NCBI RefSeq assembly: GCF_001949145.1
Contig: NW_019091360.1
Span: forward strand, 2,212,367 to 2,267,850
DNA from: Acanthaster planci
Lineage: Eukaryota; Echinodermata; Asteroidea; Valvatida; Acanthasteridae
Length of the DNA stretch: 55,484 bases
Direction of reading: 5' to 3'
Part shown: one piece after another, positions 12,106 to 24,000 of the stretch
Numbering within the stretch: position 1 is the stretch's first letter
Layout of the letters: each line of letters opens with the position of its first letter
The notes under the pieces: model-generated
What the model saw: the letters and a program-made list of their open reading frames with translations, nothing else
Database searches by the model: none
What the model was told of the DNA's origin: nothing
Program-made: the position numbers and the translations under genes

Positions 12106-15100
12106 GTACAGTTTAGAAAGTTGCATCAGGACCATGGAGGAGGGAAGGGACAAGACGATAAAAGCATGATAAAAGTAAACAGAGAAAGAGCAATCTCTTG
12201 AAATGTAACACTGACATATTGTTTGCTCCAGTTTTGAGGAAATTGGTCCGCTTTAAAGGTTGATGTTTTCCCTTTACAATGTATTAGGTAATAACTGTTG
12301 TTGGTGAAGACGCCTTGCACGCCAGGTGATTAAAACGTCTCAAATTATGTTGCAACTAACTGGGTTCACTAATTTTACTGCATCACTGCAAATACGTTTT
12401 AGCTTTATGACAGAAAAAATGTAACAAAATGGCCCGTCACGAACAGCAATTTATTTACAAAAGTACTTGCTTTTCCTTGTGGATTCTAGTATAATTTGAA
12501 AGTGTTTGACTAAACTTCAAAGGAGTTGTCAAAACTTCATATAAATTGCATGCGCACTTTTTCTGTGCTCATTTGCACTGTTCGATTACCATTGACACGG
12601 TTATGTGTCCTTTAAGTTGCGCCTTTTTCACATGATTTATTCGCAACCTTGACATGCTTGATTAATGAGCCGAAACTTTCATAAAAATATAAATCCCTTT
12701 TGTTTAATAAATTTTACCATGTCTACCTCCATGTTTCTATAGTTGAGAGGAAGCCTTCCCCCCCCCCAAAAAAAAGTACCCAGCTGTGTAGCCAGGTTTT
12801 TTGTCACTGCATAGAGGCAGTGGCGGAGCTGGATCTTACAGTGGAAGTGCAATTTAGTCTTTTTCTTTTATAATAGTATCATTTCCTTTTTTTTAAGTTT
12901 CCAGTTGGGGCCACTGGGGAGGGCGAGGATTTTTTATGGGGAGGGGGGCTTGCTNNNNNNNNNNNNNNNNNNNNNNNNNNNNNNNNNNNNNNNNNNNNNN
13001 NNNNNNNNNNNNNNNNNNNNNNNNNNNNNNNNNNNNNNNNNNNNNNNNNNNNNNNNNNNNNNNNNNNNNNNNNNNNNNNNNNNNNNNNNNNNNNNNNNNN
13101 NNNNNNNNNNNNNNNNNNNNNNNNNNNNNNNNNNNNNNNNNNNNNNNNNNNNNNNNNNNNNNNNNNNNNNNNNNNNNNNNNNNNNNNNNNNNNNNNNNNN
13201 NNNNNNNNNNNNNNNNNNNNNNNNNNNNNNNNNNNNNNNNNNNNNNNNNNNNNNNNNNNNNNNNNNNNNNNNNNNNNNNNNNNNNNNNNNNNNNNNNNNN
13301 NNNNNNNNNNNNNNNNNNNNNNNNNNNNNNNNNNNNNNNNNNNNNNNNNNNNNNNNNNNNNNNNNNNNNNNNNNNNNNNNNNNNNNNNNNNNNNNNNNNN
13401 NNNNNNNNNNNNNNNNNNNNNNNNNNNNNNNNNNNNNNNNNNNNNNNNNNNNNNNNNNNNNNNNNNNNNNNNNNNNNNNNNNNNNNNNNNNNNNNNNNNN
13501 NNNNNNNNNNNNNNNNNNNNNNNNNNGTTGGGGCCCCGGGGGAGGGCGAGGATTTTTTTTGGGGGGGGGGGGTTGCTCCCACCCCCCCCCCCCCCCCCCG
13601 CTGCTAAAAAAAGTGTCAAACTGAACATAATTATGACCCAACAAATTTTCAAATCCAACCATCCTGACAAATAGCTTGAAACACGGAGGTAGAACATTGT
13701 GAATTGACCTGTCGTGTTTTACATTTGGCACACAAGGACGTGACAATGATATTAGCCTGGGCACAGCGGGCGAGGGGTTCATGTCATAATGATCTCCACA
13801 GAGGGTGCGATCAGCAAGCTAGGATCAGTTGCTCTATTACAGCTGTAATGGCCAGTCTACCCAAACAACAACATATTGACGGTATACAAGTAATCGGAAG
13901 TCTCCGTCATCAAGGACCATTGAGCCCGCTGGTTGGAATAGTTATGTAATCGGTACGGGGGCGCTTCGTGTTATGCTGCTCGGTAAACGGGCGGGTTCTG
14001 GGAAGTAGTTCTTCAGCAGAAAGAGTCAACAACAGAAAGAAATTACTTTCTTTTAACAGCTGTCATTTGCTGGGCTTTTTTTTCTTAGCAAGTATGACAA
14101 TCGTTACAGTCAAGAATGTCCCTCTTTTTTCGTCCCGAAATTTACCCAATCCAATTACGTTGTGTTAAAAAATTTGCCGGCAGTTTCATGGCAGGAAAAG
14201 CAACAGTAATACTTGTAGCCCTAGAGCCACATCTAATTTCTTCTTATAGTAATGTGCACGGGCATACAAGTTTTGTTCAGGGTCAACGATCGTAATTGCT
14301 GGCCACAACCTCACATTAAGATGCCTTTCCATTCTCCAGAACTTTTCTATTTGTTTTGAGTTTCATTTGATATTTGAATTAGTTCATTTGAATTATTTTT
14401 TAAACATGTTTTCGATTAGGCTAGGCCTATTCAGTATGACGCTCCAGTGACAGTTACCTTAACAAGTTTAATGATGATCTAGAACCGCAGTGGCATCGAT
14501 TCTAGGAAGTCGGGGCGCAATACAATGATTGTATTGATTGAGAATGGTTCAGGTCACTGTGGTTTTTTTCCCTTTGCGTAAACATGCTAAACGTTTATAA
14601 TGAGTATGGTTCTTGGCATGCCCATTTTCGATGGTTTCCCGTTTAATCCAATGGGCCTTGTTTATAATCCCGAACAATAAATAATGTCTACGTATGCCTG
14701 ATGCTTTAATATATTGTATTGAATTTCCCAACTCGGGTGGTCGTGAAGATTTATCAATCGGAACACAATGCATGATCTAATATGCCTCTGAAACGTCATC
14801 TTCAATCGTAGTTTTATATCTTAGGGAAAAACGGCAGCGATAGCTTTGCGTATGATTCAAGATGGCTGACTCATCATGCACTCCAGTGAATAGAAATCGG
14901 AATGAGGCATCGTCCGAATCTGGAACTATGAGCCGAATCTATATGTCTTTCCCGCTTGCAAATCGGTAAACGAGATGGCCACATGAAGACTTCAAAGAGC
15001 TGTAATCCCGTTTTGGAGACAGCCTGATATTGCCATGACGCGGTGCGGCGCACCTCGAGAGACACTGTTTGCACAGGAAAACTTGTCGCGTAAACGAAAT

Positions 15101-17860
15101 ATTTCATCATCTGAAAATTTATCGCTTTCTATTCTAAAATATACTTCCTAATCTGCAGGAAAATGTGTCATTTTACTGAAGTTTAGTAACTTGAAGTTTT
15201 CAACTTCTTTATCCTCCAGTCTGAATATGCATCTCACCCTTTCATAATTCTATTTTCTTTCCAAAGCATCTCGAGTTTGGTTTTGGAAAGCGAGAAAAAA
15301 ATCATTCAGAGAAGACACCTCGGTATTCTCAACCTTGGCTATCATAGGCCCGTCTGGAGCCCAAACATGGCTCAGAGTTTGAGTCGAAGGAGAGAATTGT
15401 CATTCGATCTGCGGATCTACATCATTGTGTTTCTGACATTTCTTTCCAGTCCGTCTGGTATTTTGCTTTCCTCCAATCCGAGCCACCGACGACGGACGCT
15501 TCAAGACATGACCAAGCCCCTCAAGACGTGGCTGTACGAGAACAGAAGCAACCCATACCCAACCAAGAAGGAGAAGGTCGCTCTGGCGGCAGACTCCGAG
15601 ATGACCCTGGTTCAGGTACGAATGATTACAAAGCATAATACAGGCTGTCTTCCGCAAGGCAAGAACAATGGTTTGTTAGTTGATTGAGGAAGAATACGCC
15701 AAATTCTGATGGACATCAATCATGATTGTGCTTGGCAGTTTTGACTGCTTTTTTCTTTACAGCCTAGTGTTAGTAAAGAATGTCTGTCTCTGTTATTGGC
15801 CCTGAAAGTAACTTCAGTCATTATTGCTTGTTAATGTACACATTTGGAAGAGTTATGCAATAAACCTTGTACGTAGCCTACCCAACGGGAGCAGAGGGGA
15901 CGGGGAGAGTGGACACCCCCCTCCCACGGATTTTTTTAAACAAAGAACATTTCATAGGTACGAAAGTAATTGGTATATTTATTTACGTGTTATTAACACC
16001 AAGACCCTAAGAAAACAACACCATGAAATAAAAGCAAGGATGTCGGGACGGCGAGTAAGGCTTTCGATATTCTTTCTCCCCCAACATCATTTTGAACTGA
16101 ATCTGCTTGCCCTGAAGAAGGTACTCAGTTACCGAAAGCTCGGCAATTACAAGTTTCAGAGCACTGATTTTATATTATATTTTTGTCAATATCATGTTGA
16201 ATGAGCCCAAAGAGGTATTCGCTTTTGAATTTGCCTCCCCACACACACACACACACGCACCAAAACTGGATATGCCGCTGACTTTGTATGCTATACATTA
16301 TAACATGTAACTTGCGATCCCTTAAACAGGTATCCAACTGGTTCGCTAATGCCAGACGAAGGCTCAAGAACACCGCCCAAAAACCTGGACTTACCTGGAG
16401 CAAGAGAGTCAAGTTGTGTAACAGACAAGCATCAGACAACGCCGAAGGGCTAAGTGTGGCGAGCTCCGCGTCTGAGGAATTGGGTGTCTCCATCAGAGAA
16501 GGTACAGTATAGGACATTTAGGTTGTGTGATTTACTATTCCCGTCCATTTTATTCCTGCTATATTCTGCAAACAAACTCGCTTAAAATATAGTCAAATAT
16601 GAGTTTTACGCATATTGTATCATTTTTCTGTAATATGAAATACGTGTACGAAGATGGGGGTGCTTTATTTCTAATGATTGAAACCGAAATTTGTGGTTTC
16701 AGTCGAGAGAATGGCTTGTTTTCTTTTTGAACAGAAACTGAGAAGGTCATGTGTCCAGACCATCCCTGTGTTAGTGCACCAAGGTGGGCCAGTAGCTGCG
16801 GTTTGCCAGCTGGGTCCCCGGCGGTGATAAGTCAGAATGATTCCAGTCTTGAGGGCTCTCCTCCTTCACCGGCATTTTTCCCCGAGACGACAAACTCGCA
16901 TAAGTTCAAGCAGAGTATCCTCCACAGATACCTCAACGACTCGATCGCACTCCAACGAAGTGGATACCACTTGCCCCAGTCTCACGAGTTCGCCACTGGC
17001 GGGACAGTGAGATACAGTGAGTCTGTAGACTCGTCCTGTTCACCTACAAGCATCGGGAGCGACGGAAACCAGTCGGCGTTCCATGATGAGTGCGCCCTCT
17101 GTGGTGCGTATGATGCTATAATTACGGTCTAGCTCTTGACATCATAAAACAAAGTGCACGAAAAACGATTTTGTTGCTTTATTCTATGACAGACAATAAA
17201 AATGTGTAGTACAGTATCGTGATTGCATGACGTAAGACTCTGATAAAGGATGGGAGTACTGAAATTGTTGATTTCAAGAGATGCATTGGCAACTTTTACG
17301 AGTAAATGAGAATCCATCGTCTTTTGAGGCCGATGATGACGATAAGAAATACTCCATTCATATTTATATTGTTATTTTAATTTTGAAGCTCATTGTAGGA
17401 ATTTTGGATTACATCATTGAAATAACAGCCCAACTGTGTTAATTAAATAAACAAGAAAAGAAATCTCGGCGAAACTTTAATTTCAAATGATGACTATATA
17501 GCAGAAGATTGCGCATTTGTTTATCTTTCAGCCGATTACCGACCGAGGCCTGATCAGGTACAAAGCAGACCAATCAGTAAACATGGAGACGTCAGCTGTC
17601 GGCCAGCGTGAGTGATTTATCGCATCTTCCTGGAGATTAAATCCTCGTGACATCAATTCTAGTACTCTCTGCACTTCGTGAACCTCGCGTCTCATTGATT
17701 TTTCCCCAGAGTCGACCTGAAAGCTCCAAATTAATGAAAACTTCCTGTTTTTATTCTTTTCAGCGCTGACGCAGACGAGATATACTGGAAGGAAATCATC
17801 GCTGCTGTGGTGCTGACGAACATGGCTCGGGCGAAGCAGCTTCGACAGGGACTTCTCTGA
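11912..17860 (+). CDS. mkx: Mohawk-type TALE homeobox transcription factor (six-exon model)
   Basis: Nuclear DNA-binding protein of the Mohawk/Irx-like TALE homeobox family; in vertebrates Mkx directs tendon and muscle-connective-tissue development (family knowledge). Proposed coding exons are 11912-12105, 15450-15615, 16330-16501, 16735-17103, 17532-17607 and 17764-17860. All introns are GT-AG, every junction keeps phase, and the sum is 1074 nt, or 357 residues plus stop; human MKX is about 352. The homeodomain spans roughly residues 78-139, with the TALE loop NPYP (99-102) and recognition helix WFANARRR (124-131). A Mohawk-specific block HRYLNDS follows in exon 4 and a conserved C-terminal YWKEI in exon 6, where the protein ends about 40 residues earlier than human. 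Family assignment is firm; exon 1 is less so, because 14862-14965 fits equally in phase. Confidence 0.88.
12905..13590. repeat. assembly gap flanked by direct repeats
   Basis: N from 12955 to 13526 (572 bases). The 50 bases to its left (12905-12954: GTTGGGGCCACTGGGGAGGG, CGAGGATTTTTTATGGGG) recur immediately to its right (13527-13578: GTTGGGGCCCCGGGGGAGGG, CGAGGATTTTTTTTGGGG). The missing sequence therefore lies between two copies of one repeat, which ends in a poly-G and poly-C tract. Open frames reported through the N run are meaningless. Confidence 0.9.
14862..14965 (+). CDS. mkx: alternative first coding exon candidate for mkx
   Basis: ATG in the context CAAGATGG, with an in-frame TGA just upstream (14853-14855), opens 34 codons plus two bases ending at CG|GTAAAC. 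The two bases CG plus the T at 15450 give Arg and keep the homeodomain frame. This would encode a shorter 327-residue isoform starting MADSS. It may be a second promoter's first exon or a chance open frame. Confidence 0.4.
15450..15615 (+). CDS. mkx: mkx exon 2: homeodomain helices 1-2
   Basis: The acceptor TTTCCAG ends at 15449 and the donor CAG|GTACGA follows 15615. It encodes the basic entry RRRTLQDM, then KTWLYENRSNPYPTKKEK with the three-residue TALE loop, ending MTLVQ, which matches the same place in vertebrate MKX. The frame is also open upstream to an ATG at 15367, so an unspliced start there cannot be fully excluded. Confidence 0.9.
16241..16260. repeat. (CA)n microsatellite in mkx intron 2
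   Basis: Eight uninterrupted AC units (16241-16256) followed by an interrupted unit. Confidence 0.9.
16330..16501 (+). CDS. mkx: mkx exon 3: homeodomain helix 3 and Mohawk block
   Basis: The acceptor TTAAACAG precedes it and the donor GAAG|GTACAG follows. It starts VSNWFANARRRLKNT, the recognition helix of TALE homeodomains, then a Mohawk-like W-K-V-K-LC-N segment and a serine-rich stretch (NAEGLSVASS, close to NAERLSVSS in human MKX). Phase 0 in, one base out. Confidence 0.92.
16735..17103 (+). CDS. mkx: mkx exon 4: linker and Mohawk repeat region
   Basis: The acceptor TTTGAACAG ends at 16734; the first two bases complete a Glu codon. The donor is G|GTGCGT. It encodes a Pro/Ser-rich linker, then KFKQSILHRYLNDS, matching the KYKSSLLNRYLNDS region of human MKX, then a serine-rich acidic stretch. 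One base carries over to exon 5. Confidence 0.85.
17532..17607 (+). CDS. mkx: mkx exon 5
   Basis: 76 nt between the acceptor TTATCTTTCAG and donor CCAGC|GTGAGT. The frame set by exon 4 is open throughout and hands two bases to exon 6. It encodes a short polar segment with no known motif. Phase agreement on both sides is its main support. Confidence 0.75.
17764..17860 (+). CDS. mkx: mkx exon 6: conserved C-terminal motif and stop
   Basis: The acceptor TTCTTTTCAG ends at 17763. The exon encodes ADEIYWKEIIAAVVLTNMAR, aligning with DDTYWKEINAAMALTNLAQ of human MKX, then stops at 17858-17860. The C-terminal 40 or so residues of the vertebrate protein are absent. Confidence 0.88.
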
Positions 17861-20779
17861 GTGAATCCGAAGTCTCGCGAGAACCTTCGGCACAAATCAC
17901 AGAATTTGGAGAAAAAGCGGCGTTACGACGAGACACGCAGCGTTCTACTGTATTTGCACATTTTTTTTTTCGTAAATTTATACAGTTATATTTTCTACAA
18001 AATAGTTTTCCTTTTCTTTTTTGAAGAATACATGTATATAGATAAAGATTGTGTAAGATTTTCGTGGTTTGGCAAACCACGAAATCATCGTGCAACCGTC
18101 TTAATGGGAAAATTCTGTCAAAACTGTTTTTTCTAGAAGGCAAATACTTGGCCTTTGTATTTTTTGACTTGTGTCCGAGCCTATTCGTTGTTTACCCAAT
18201 ATGACGTGCGCTGATTGTCGCGTTATCGGCATTAGTCTCCCACTGCAACCACCGGATTGCAGGGAATTGAAGGGCGCCTTCAAGTTTTCTCGGTTGGAAG
18301 GACTGGTGTCGTGATAAAGATTCGTTACACGAGGACACCATAACCGTGTCTCTGTTCCGTCTCCTTCGTCAAGGCGCGCAGCATAGCGGAAATGGTCCCA
18401 GACTGACCGAAACCGTTCTGTACGACCACTTTCTTGTGTGAAGTGCCGAGATTAAGTAACAGTTTGGGAAGACAGGAAACGAAGACCGTCCTAGATTTTG
18501 TTCATGGACAAAAAGAGAGTCCATAATGCAACTAGATACCCCAAGGTGCTGACTATCGAGTGTTTTGTTCTCCATCTTGACACAATTATATCAGAAATGA
18601 GTATTATTCAACATACTCAAAGATTCATTAAAAAGGGCTATTTCTGGAGGGATTATTCTCGCAAGCTCTCAAATAACGATATATTAGTTTTACATTCTGA
18701 AGTTGCATCTTAAGTGAGTGATGATGTCAATGTGTAAAGTTTTTGTTTGAAAAAAAAATTGTTGTTACCAATTCTTTCCTCCAACAGCCTGAAACCTTAA
18801 CGTGTTCATCAGCACTCGGCATTTTCTTTGGACCTCTGATTTTATTCCCTTTTATCAAGTAACTGTACACTTTTGAGTAGTCTTCCATTTCTGTGTAGAG
18901 AATATTTTGGAAAACTTATGTGACAAAACTTGACAGCAGAACATGGCTACACGACGATTGAACTTGTGTTATGTTGCTTGCGTAATGTCATGCTAAACAA
19001 TAAGAGAATGTTTGAAATTAGTAACTGCCTACGGAAGTGTTCGTGAGGGCACAAGATTAGTGCATGGTCTGAGACACTTCAGTAACTCGTGCTAAGACAC
19101 ACGTCCACGTATATATGATGTGTGGTTGCCTTTTTACCGGTCACATTAAGTAATGGGGTGGTTGGAGTGAGATTGGAATCTGCACAAGAATTTTCGGATC
19201 TGGTATGATTGACCGAATAACACAAACAGTGAAGGCCTTCATTTGGAATTGACAAATCCAAAGATACATGACGCTTACGAGCGCGTTGTTAGACTCCAAA
19301 GCGTGACTTTGGACATCCAGTCCGCTTTCGCTTTGTGCAGAAGCACCCCATGTTGGGTTCATGTCGGTAGCATGTGCACTTCCCATACCAAAGAAGTTTC
19401 TGTTGCTAGGGAAATTGCGCCCTCTCTTGGTTCTGCTTGGGGACAATGGTGTTGGTGCCGTGTGCATAATCTTCTGAACAGTCTCCAAATTACGAATTTC
19501 AAACTTATTTGCCAGTTACTGTTCTTTTATTCATTAAAATGAAAACGTGTTACAAAAATAGTGCATCGCAATGATTAAACATTAGAATTTATACACAGTT
19601 ACATGTACTTACAAAAATAAAAGAATACTTAAGTTGTTTCCACACCAGTTTACGAACCAGACATAACCACCATGAGGCAACAAACATTTTCACATCCGCA
19701 CAATGTACAAAAAATCTACGTGTAATGTATAAAATCGTACATTTATATCCTGTGTATTGCACGGAGATGTTGAAACAGAGTCATACAACACAAACGAGCA
19801 CGAGGCTCTTGTACAAACAGACCTAAACAGGTGCAGGTGTGACTGGCTGCCAACCACAACGTGGATGTATGTATTAAATGAATGAAAAAAGAAGACTTTT
19901 TGTTCATAGGCATTAGACATTGTTTTCCACAAAACCAGTTCGGTATTTCTACAGCGCATGCTCGAAACAATGCGCGTCGGCAAGGGCGGATCGAGAGGCA
20001 GGGGCCCAATGGGTCTCCAAAAATAGTCCAAATTATTTTTATTTGAAAAATCTTCACTAAAAATGTTTTTTAAAGACACTCTATTTATATTAATAAGGTG
20101 TATTGTATGTGTACTTGATGTGAAGATCTTTTTGCTGTCCGCTATAGATCCGACACACCAGTAATTGCACTCGTTTCCATTGGCCCATCGGCTGGTAGTC
20201 GGCTGTAGATTCGATTCGATTCAGCCAAAAAGTCTTGTCAGACGTTGACAGTACAAGTAACAGGTAATTTTGGACTTGTTGCCAGGTTTGCAGAAGGCAG
20301 CGACGCGTATACGCGCACGCTTGAACGAGGGGGCATGCATTTCATAATTATTTGCGGACCCAGCGAAGTGCAGTTCTCACCGAAGGAACCACGTAGGACT
20401 GTTCGTCTTTCTTGGGCCCACTCGGGAGTAGAGGGCGGTAAACCCTATATTCTGTATTATATATAATGTTATGGTGGAAAACATACTCAACCTGTTACGT
20501 GCATTATTCACAACACGCTTGTGGTGACGTAATGAAGTTAGTGACGTCTATCAACCAGGCACGGGATACGGGACGCCATGTTGTGCTATAGTTTTCTTAG
20601 ATTGTGAGTAGGCAAAACTTTACGATACATGATAGATCTTTCGATAAATCCATTTTAGAAACAAATATGATACTTGTTGAGCAAGGCTTTTGTGTGTTCA
20701 ATGATTTTTGTTCGCTTCACTCTTCTAGTCATGTTGGTATGGGGGCCAGCAGGTACGACATAATAGGTCACTATTATTG
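17861..20779. other. mkx 3' side and intergenic stretch
   Basis: Begins with the presumed mkx 3' UTR, which holds a hairpin at 18060-18084. I see no exon or known element between it and the GPCR gene. The open frames at 19141-19542 and 19690-20079 lack ATG, splice context or family. A TTTATT at about 20038-20043 could serve as the GPCR polyadenylation signal (AATAAA on the minus strand), but this is speculative. Confidence 0.5.
18060..18084 (+). repeat. 11-bp perfect hairpin in mkx 3' region
   Basis: TTTCGTGGTTT, loop GGC, AAACCACGAAA. It lies 200 nt after the mkx stop and is so probably within the 3' UTR. It is not followed by a histone-type purine element. Confidence 0.8.
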
Positions 20780-21064
20780 TCAGGTGTCACGTGAGTTTAC
20801 CAAACCAGACACGGTTGTAGGACGTTGCCACTGTTCCGGCTGAGTCCCTTGAGGGCGCACTCTATTGTTCCTCTTGCAGCAGTGGCACAAGCAGAGGTGA
20901 TGCAGAAGAGTTAAGAATCTCTCCTTAATTTTGTTGCGAACTTTTCTCCGGAATATCCCGTACATCAACGGGTTGATCACACTCGTGCCGAGGTAGAGAC
21001 GGACGGCTATGTTGTCTAGGGTAGGGGAGTGCCAGGTACCACACTGATTCGCAAACCAACGAAT
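20780..21064 (-). CDS. GPCR exon 2: ECL3, TM7 and cytoplasmic tail
   Basis: The acceptor CTATACAG precedes the exon on the minus strand. It encodes IRWFANQCGTWH, then TM7 (NIAVRLYLGTSVINPLMYG) and helix 8 (FRRKVRNK), then a cysteine-rich patch (CLCHCC), which could be palmitoylated, and a short polar tail. Length 94 residues. Confidence 0.85.
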   Translation of the reverse strand: MRWFANQCGTWHSPTLDNIAVRLYLGTSVINPLMYGIFRRKVRNKIKERFLTLLHHLCLCHCCKRNNRVRPQGTQPEQWQRPTTVSGLVNSRDT

Positions 21065-24000
21065 CTGTATAGGAGAAATTAATCACCTGATATAGCTTTA
21101 AATTGAAAAACAAACCATTCGGCCTAAATAGGAGGGAAAATGATTAACTATCTATTCTGTGAGAGCGACTATTCGATTCGTTTGTAAGGCTCATCGTCAG
21201 AGTCGGGGAAAAGGAATACTCTTTGGGAGTGAGTCGGGGATACATCCGCCTTAATCAGAAGCACCCCCTCATCGATTGATTGGAGACACGTTGATGGGGA
21301 GTGTTTGTTTCGTTGGCAGCGGGTGAGTAGCGACGCGACCTCAACGCGTTCATTTCATAGGGGTGCACCCTCGTATTTAGGCCAGAAATATGTTCGCCGA
21401 GCTCAATAATAAAAGTTATACATGTATACTCAAAATATTCTATATTTGAGGGTCCTATATACACTCAAAATAGTCTATATTTGAGGGTCCTGAGAGCCAT
21501 GAAACTGGGGAATTAAAGAAATATGAGACTGAACCTCTGGGCCGGACTCAGGGCTTCCAATTCTGAGCAATTTGGATGCAATCGAGTCCGAAAGAGGCAC
21601 TATTTGAGCCATTTTGCTGAGGGGTGGTGTTTCAAAATGGCTACTTTTCTGGACAGGGACATTTTCTGCATTTTAGGGGTGGTCTGCTTCTGGTGAAAAT
21701 TTCTCAAAAATTCATCTGTCAACACCCCCAAAATTGAAAGGAAAATGAAAGAGGAAATGTGGAACATCATTTTTCTGTGTAGCCTGAACACCTGTGAGAG
21801 TTGTGAGTATTTTTTTGAACATTTGTGAAGTATGGGGATTTATCACTGCTCTCTATGGGAATTTATTTCTAGCGGTGCAGCCATAGGTACTAGGTCCAAC
21901 AGAAGGAGCATCCATTGCTTGGAAAATAGCGCCCTCTCTTGGTCCAGATCGGAGCGGACAGACCACGCCGATCGCCAAGTGAAGCATTTACAAGTCGCCA
22001 CTGGCAGATCCGAGGGGGAGACAAAAAACTGGGGGGGGGGCTTTGAAACACATAATTCCAGGAAGAGGATTTGGGGCAGACTTCTTCATTTATCATATTA
22101 TTAAAAAAGCGTGTAAAAAGCCTCTCAAATTTAGCCTTTTCCTCAACCCGAAAAAGGCTGCATTAAAATTCCAAATTTTGGTATTGGAGAAAAATTTCCC
22201 CTCGGCCCTGCAAATTTGGTTATGGATCGACCTTCGCAAGTTGCTCGTTTGTATGCACCACCAATATTCGGCATTTCTTCCGCCACTATGGCTGGACGGA
22301 GTTCATACTGATTTTTTACAAGTATGAACAGCCGAAAACAAGTTTGGTCTGTTTTAAGCTTTATATATGCGGCAGTTCTATGAGGCAACATTTTCCTGAG
22401 AATTATTCACCAAATAATGCTCTATTTAAAACCTAAAGCAATACCCAGCCCCCGATCTAGTCTTGGCTGGATTTGCACCGTTTTTGTCTCGCCCACACGG
22501 TGTAGGGAGACAAAAACCAAAATTCTTGGGCTAAGACCCCCCCCCGTGCCTGCTCGAGGCATACGGCAGCACGTAGCTCCACCTTACTGCTCTAGAATCC
22601 GTTTATTTCACCGTGACTTCAGGTACGTGGCTTTCAGCGTTACCTGCTTAGTGCCGAATCGCACGCTCCTGATTGCACGTCTAGCAACGGCTACGCTGTA
22701 CCTGTCCACACGTCCGTGCGAGCCTGGCTAAAACATATCTGATTTATGAAGCTAGACAACCTAAAAAGGTTAAATTGTCCTGCGCATTCTTGAAAACCAT
22801 TTCTTCAGCATCAGCCTATTACAACTGACTGGAGTTTCAGGTTACAGATTAAAGAATGACCATTGCAATCTACTGTCAGAGGACAGTTTAGATGCATTCT
22901 TTCGGGTGGTGTTTTCAGGAACTTATTTGACTTGTCACCTGACTAGGTAAACATCACTAAACGCAATTAGACGTACGAGCATTTTTACATTTTAGGAGCT
23001 TGGCTTTCACGCTGGGGACGGAGAGCCGCCTGACGTGAGTGATTCAGAGGCCGAAAAGAAAGCGTTTGGAATTGAAAAGGTAAAAACGCGACCTCGAGGG
23101 ACACAGAAAAACCTTTCACGGTGATGACAGTGTGTTGCCATCACAAATTAGATGTGGTTTTTTTTAAGAACACACGGGTAGGCACGATTGTTCGATCTCA
23201 GTGTTTAGAGCTACGTGATCTTCCTGTATTTGCCGTCACGCGTGCGGTGCATTTTGTACTTGACATCGACGGAGAAAACAAAACACTACATGAGTGGCCA
23301 CTAAAATACAGGCAAACCTGCATCCTTGCATTTTGTTAATTCACCTGTACATTTCTGAAAGATAATTTTCTTGATACTTGTGACACAAATTTGTGACTAA
23401 AGGTCTTGCGACATAAAACTATTTTCTTACCTCAAGCTTTGGCAAAAATATATCAGAAATACTATAAAGAAAATCAAAACAGTTGTAAAAATAGCCAAAC
23501 GAAAAGTATTAAAATCTATCATGTTAGCTTGTAGACTTTTGGCCTATGTTTTTTTAATCCAACGGGAAAAGTCCACGTCTGCACGAAGATTTTCTTCATT
23601 CTAGCTTTAATCAAGATGTAAATGAACCCGTTTTCAGCTACGTGATTCAACGCGGAGACATGGCCGTACTTCTGGGGTCAAACACAATTGTGAGGCGCCT
23701 TACAGCCGAGTCAAGGGGCTTAGATTGTGTGCGTCGACTGGCCGTTAAAAGATTTTTTTTAAAGAGAAACGACAGTGCTGTTTTCCCAGAATTAAAAGGG
23801 AGGAAGATTCATTAAGTGGTTAGTTGGGCGTGCGAAGTTTAAGAAATAATGAACTAGGAAAAAGAGGCATTGTATTTTGCTACACAATGCCGTACTAGTT
23901 TAGCGTATTCTTCAAACTTAATCCACTGTTATCTGAAAAGGGTTGGGGATGGATGAGACGGAATGCACAATGGAGAGATTCTAAAACGGATGTACTGATC

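Larger units (their letters stand above)
12106..15449 (+). other. mkx intron 1 with assembly gap
   Basis: If exon 1 is at 11912, this 3.3-kb intron holds the N gap (12955-13526) and the alternative first exon candidate at 14862-14965. It ends in a strong acceptor, a T-rich tract followed by TTTCCAG. I see no other gene in it. Confidence 0.5.

Noticed and set aside
12879-13782. Long open frames of 220-280 codons on both strands
   Set aside because: They consist mostly of N; the flanks are homopolymer G/C and repeat sequence.
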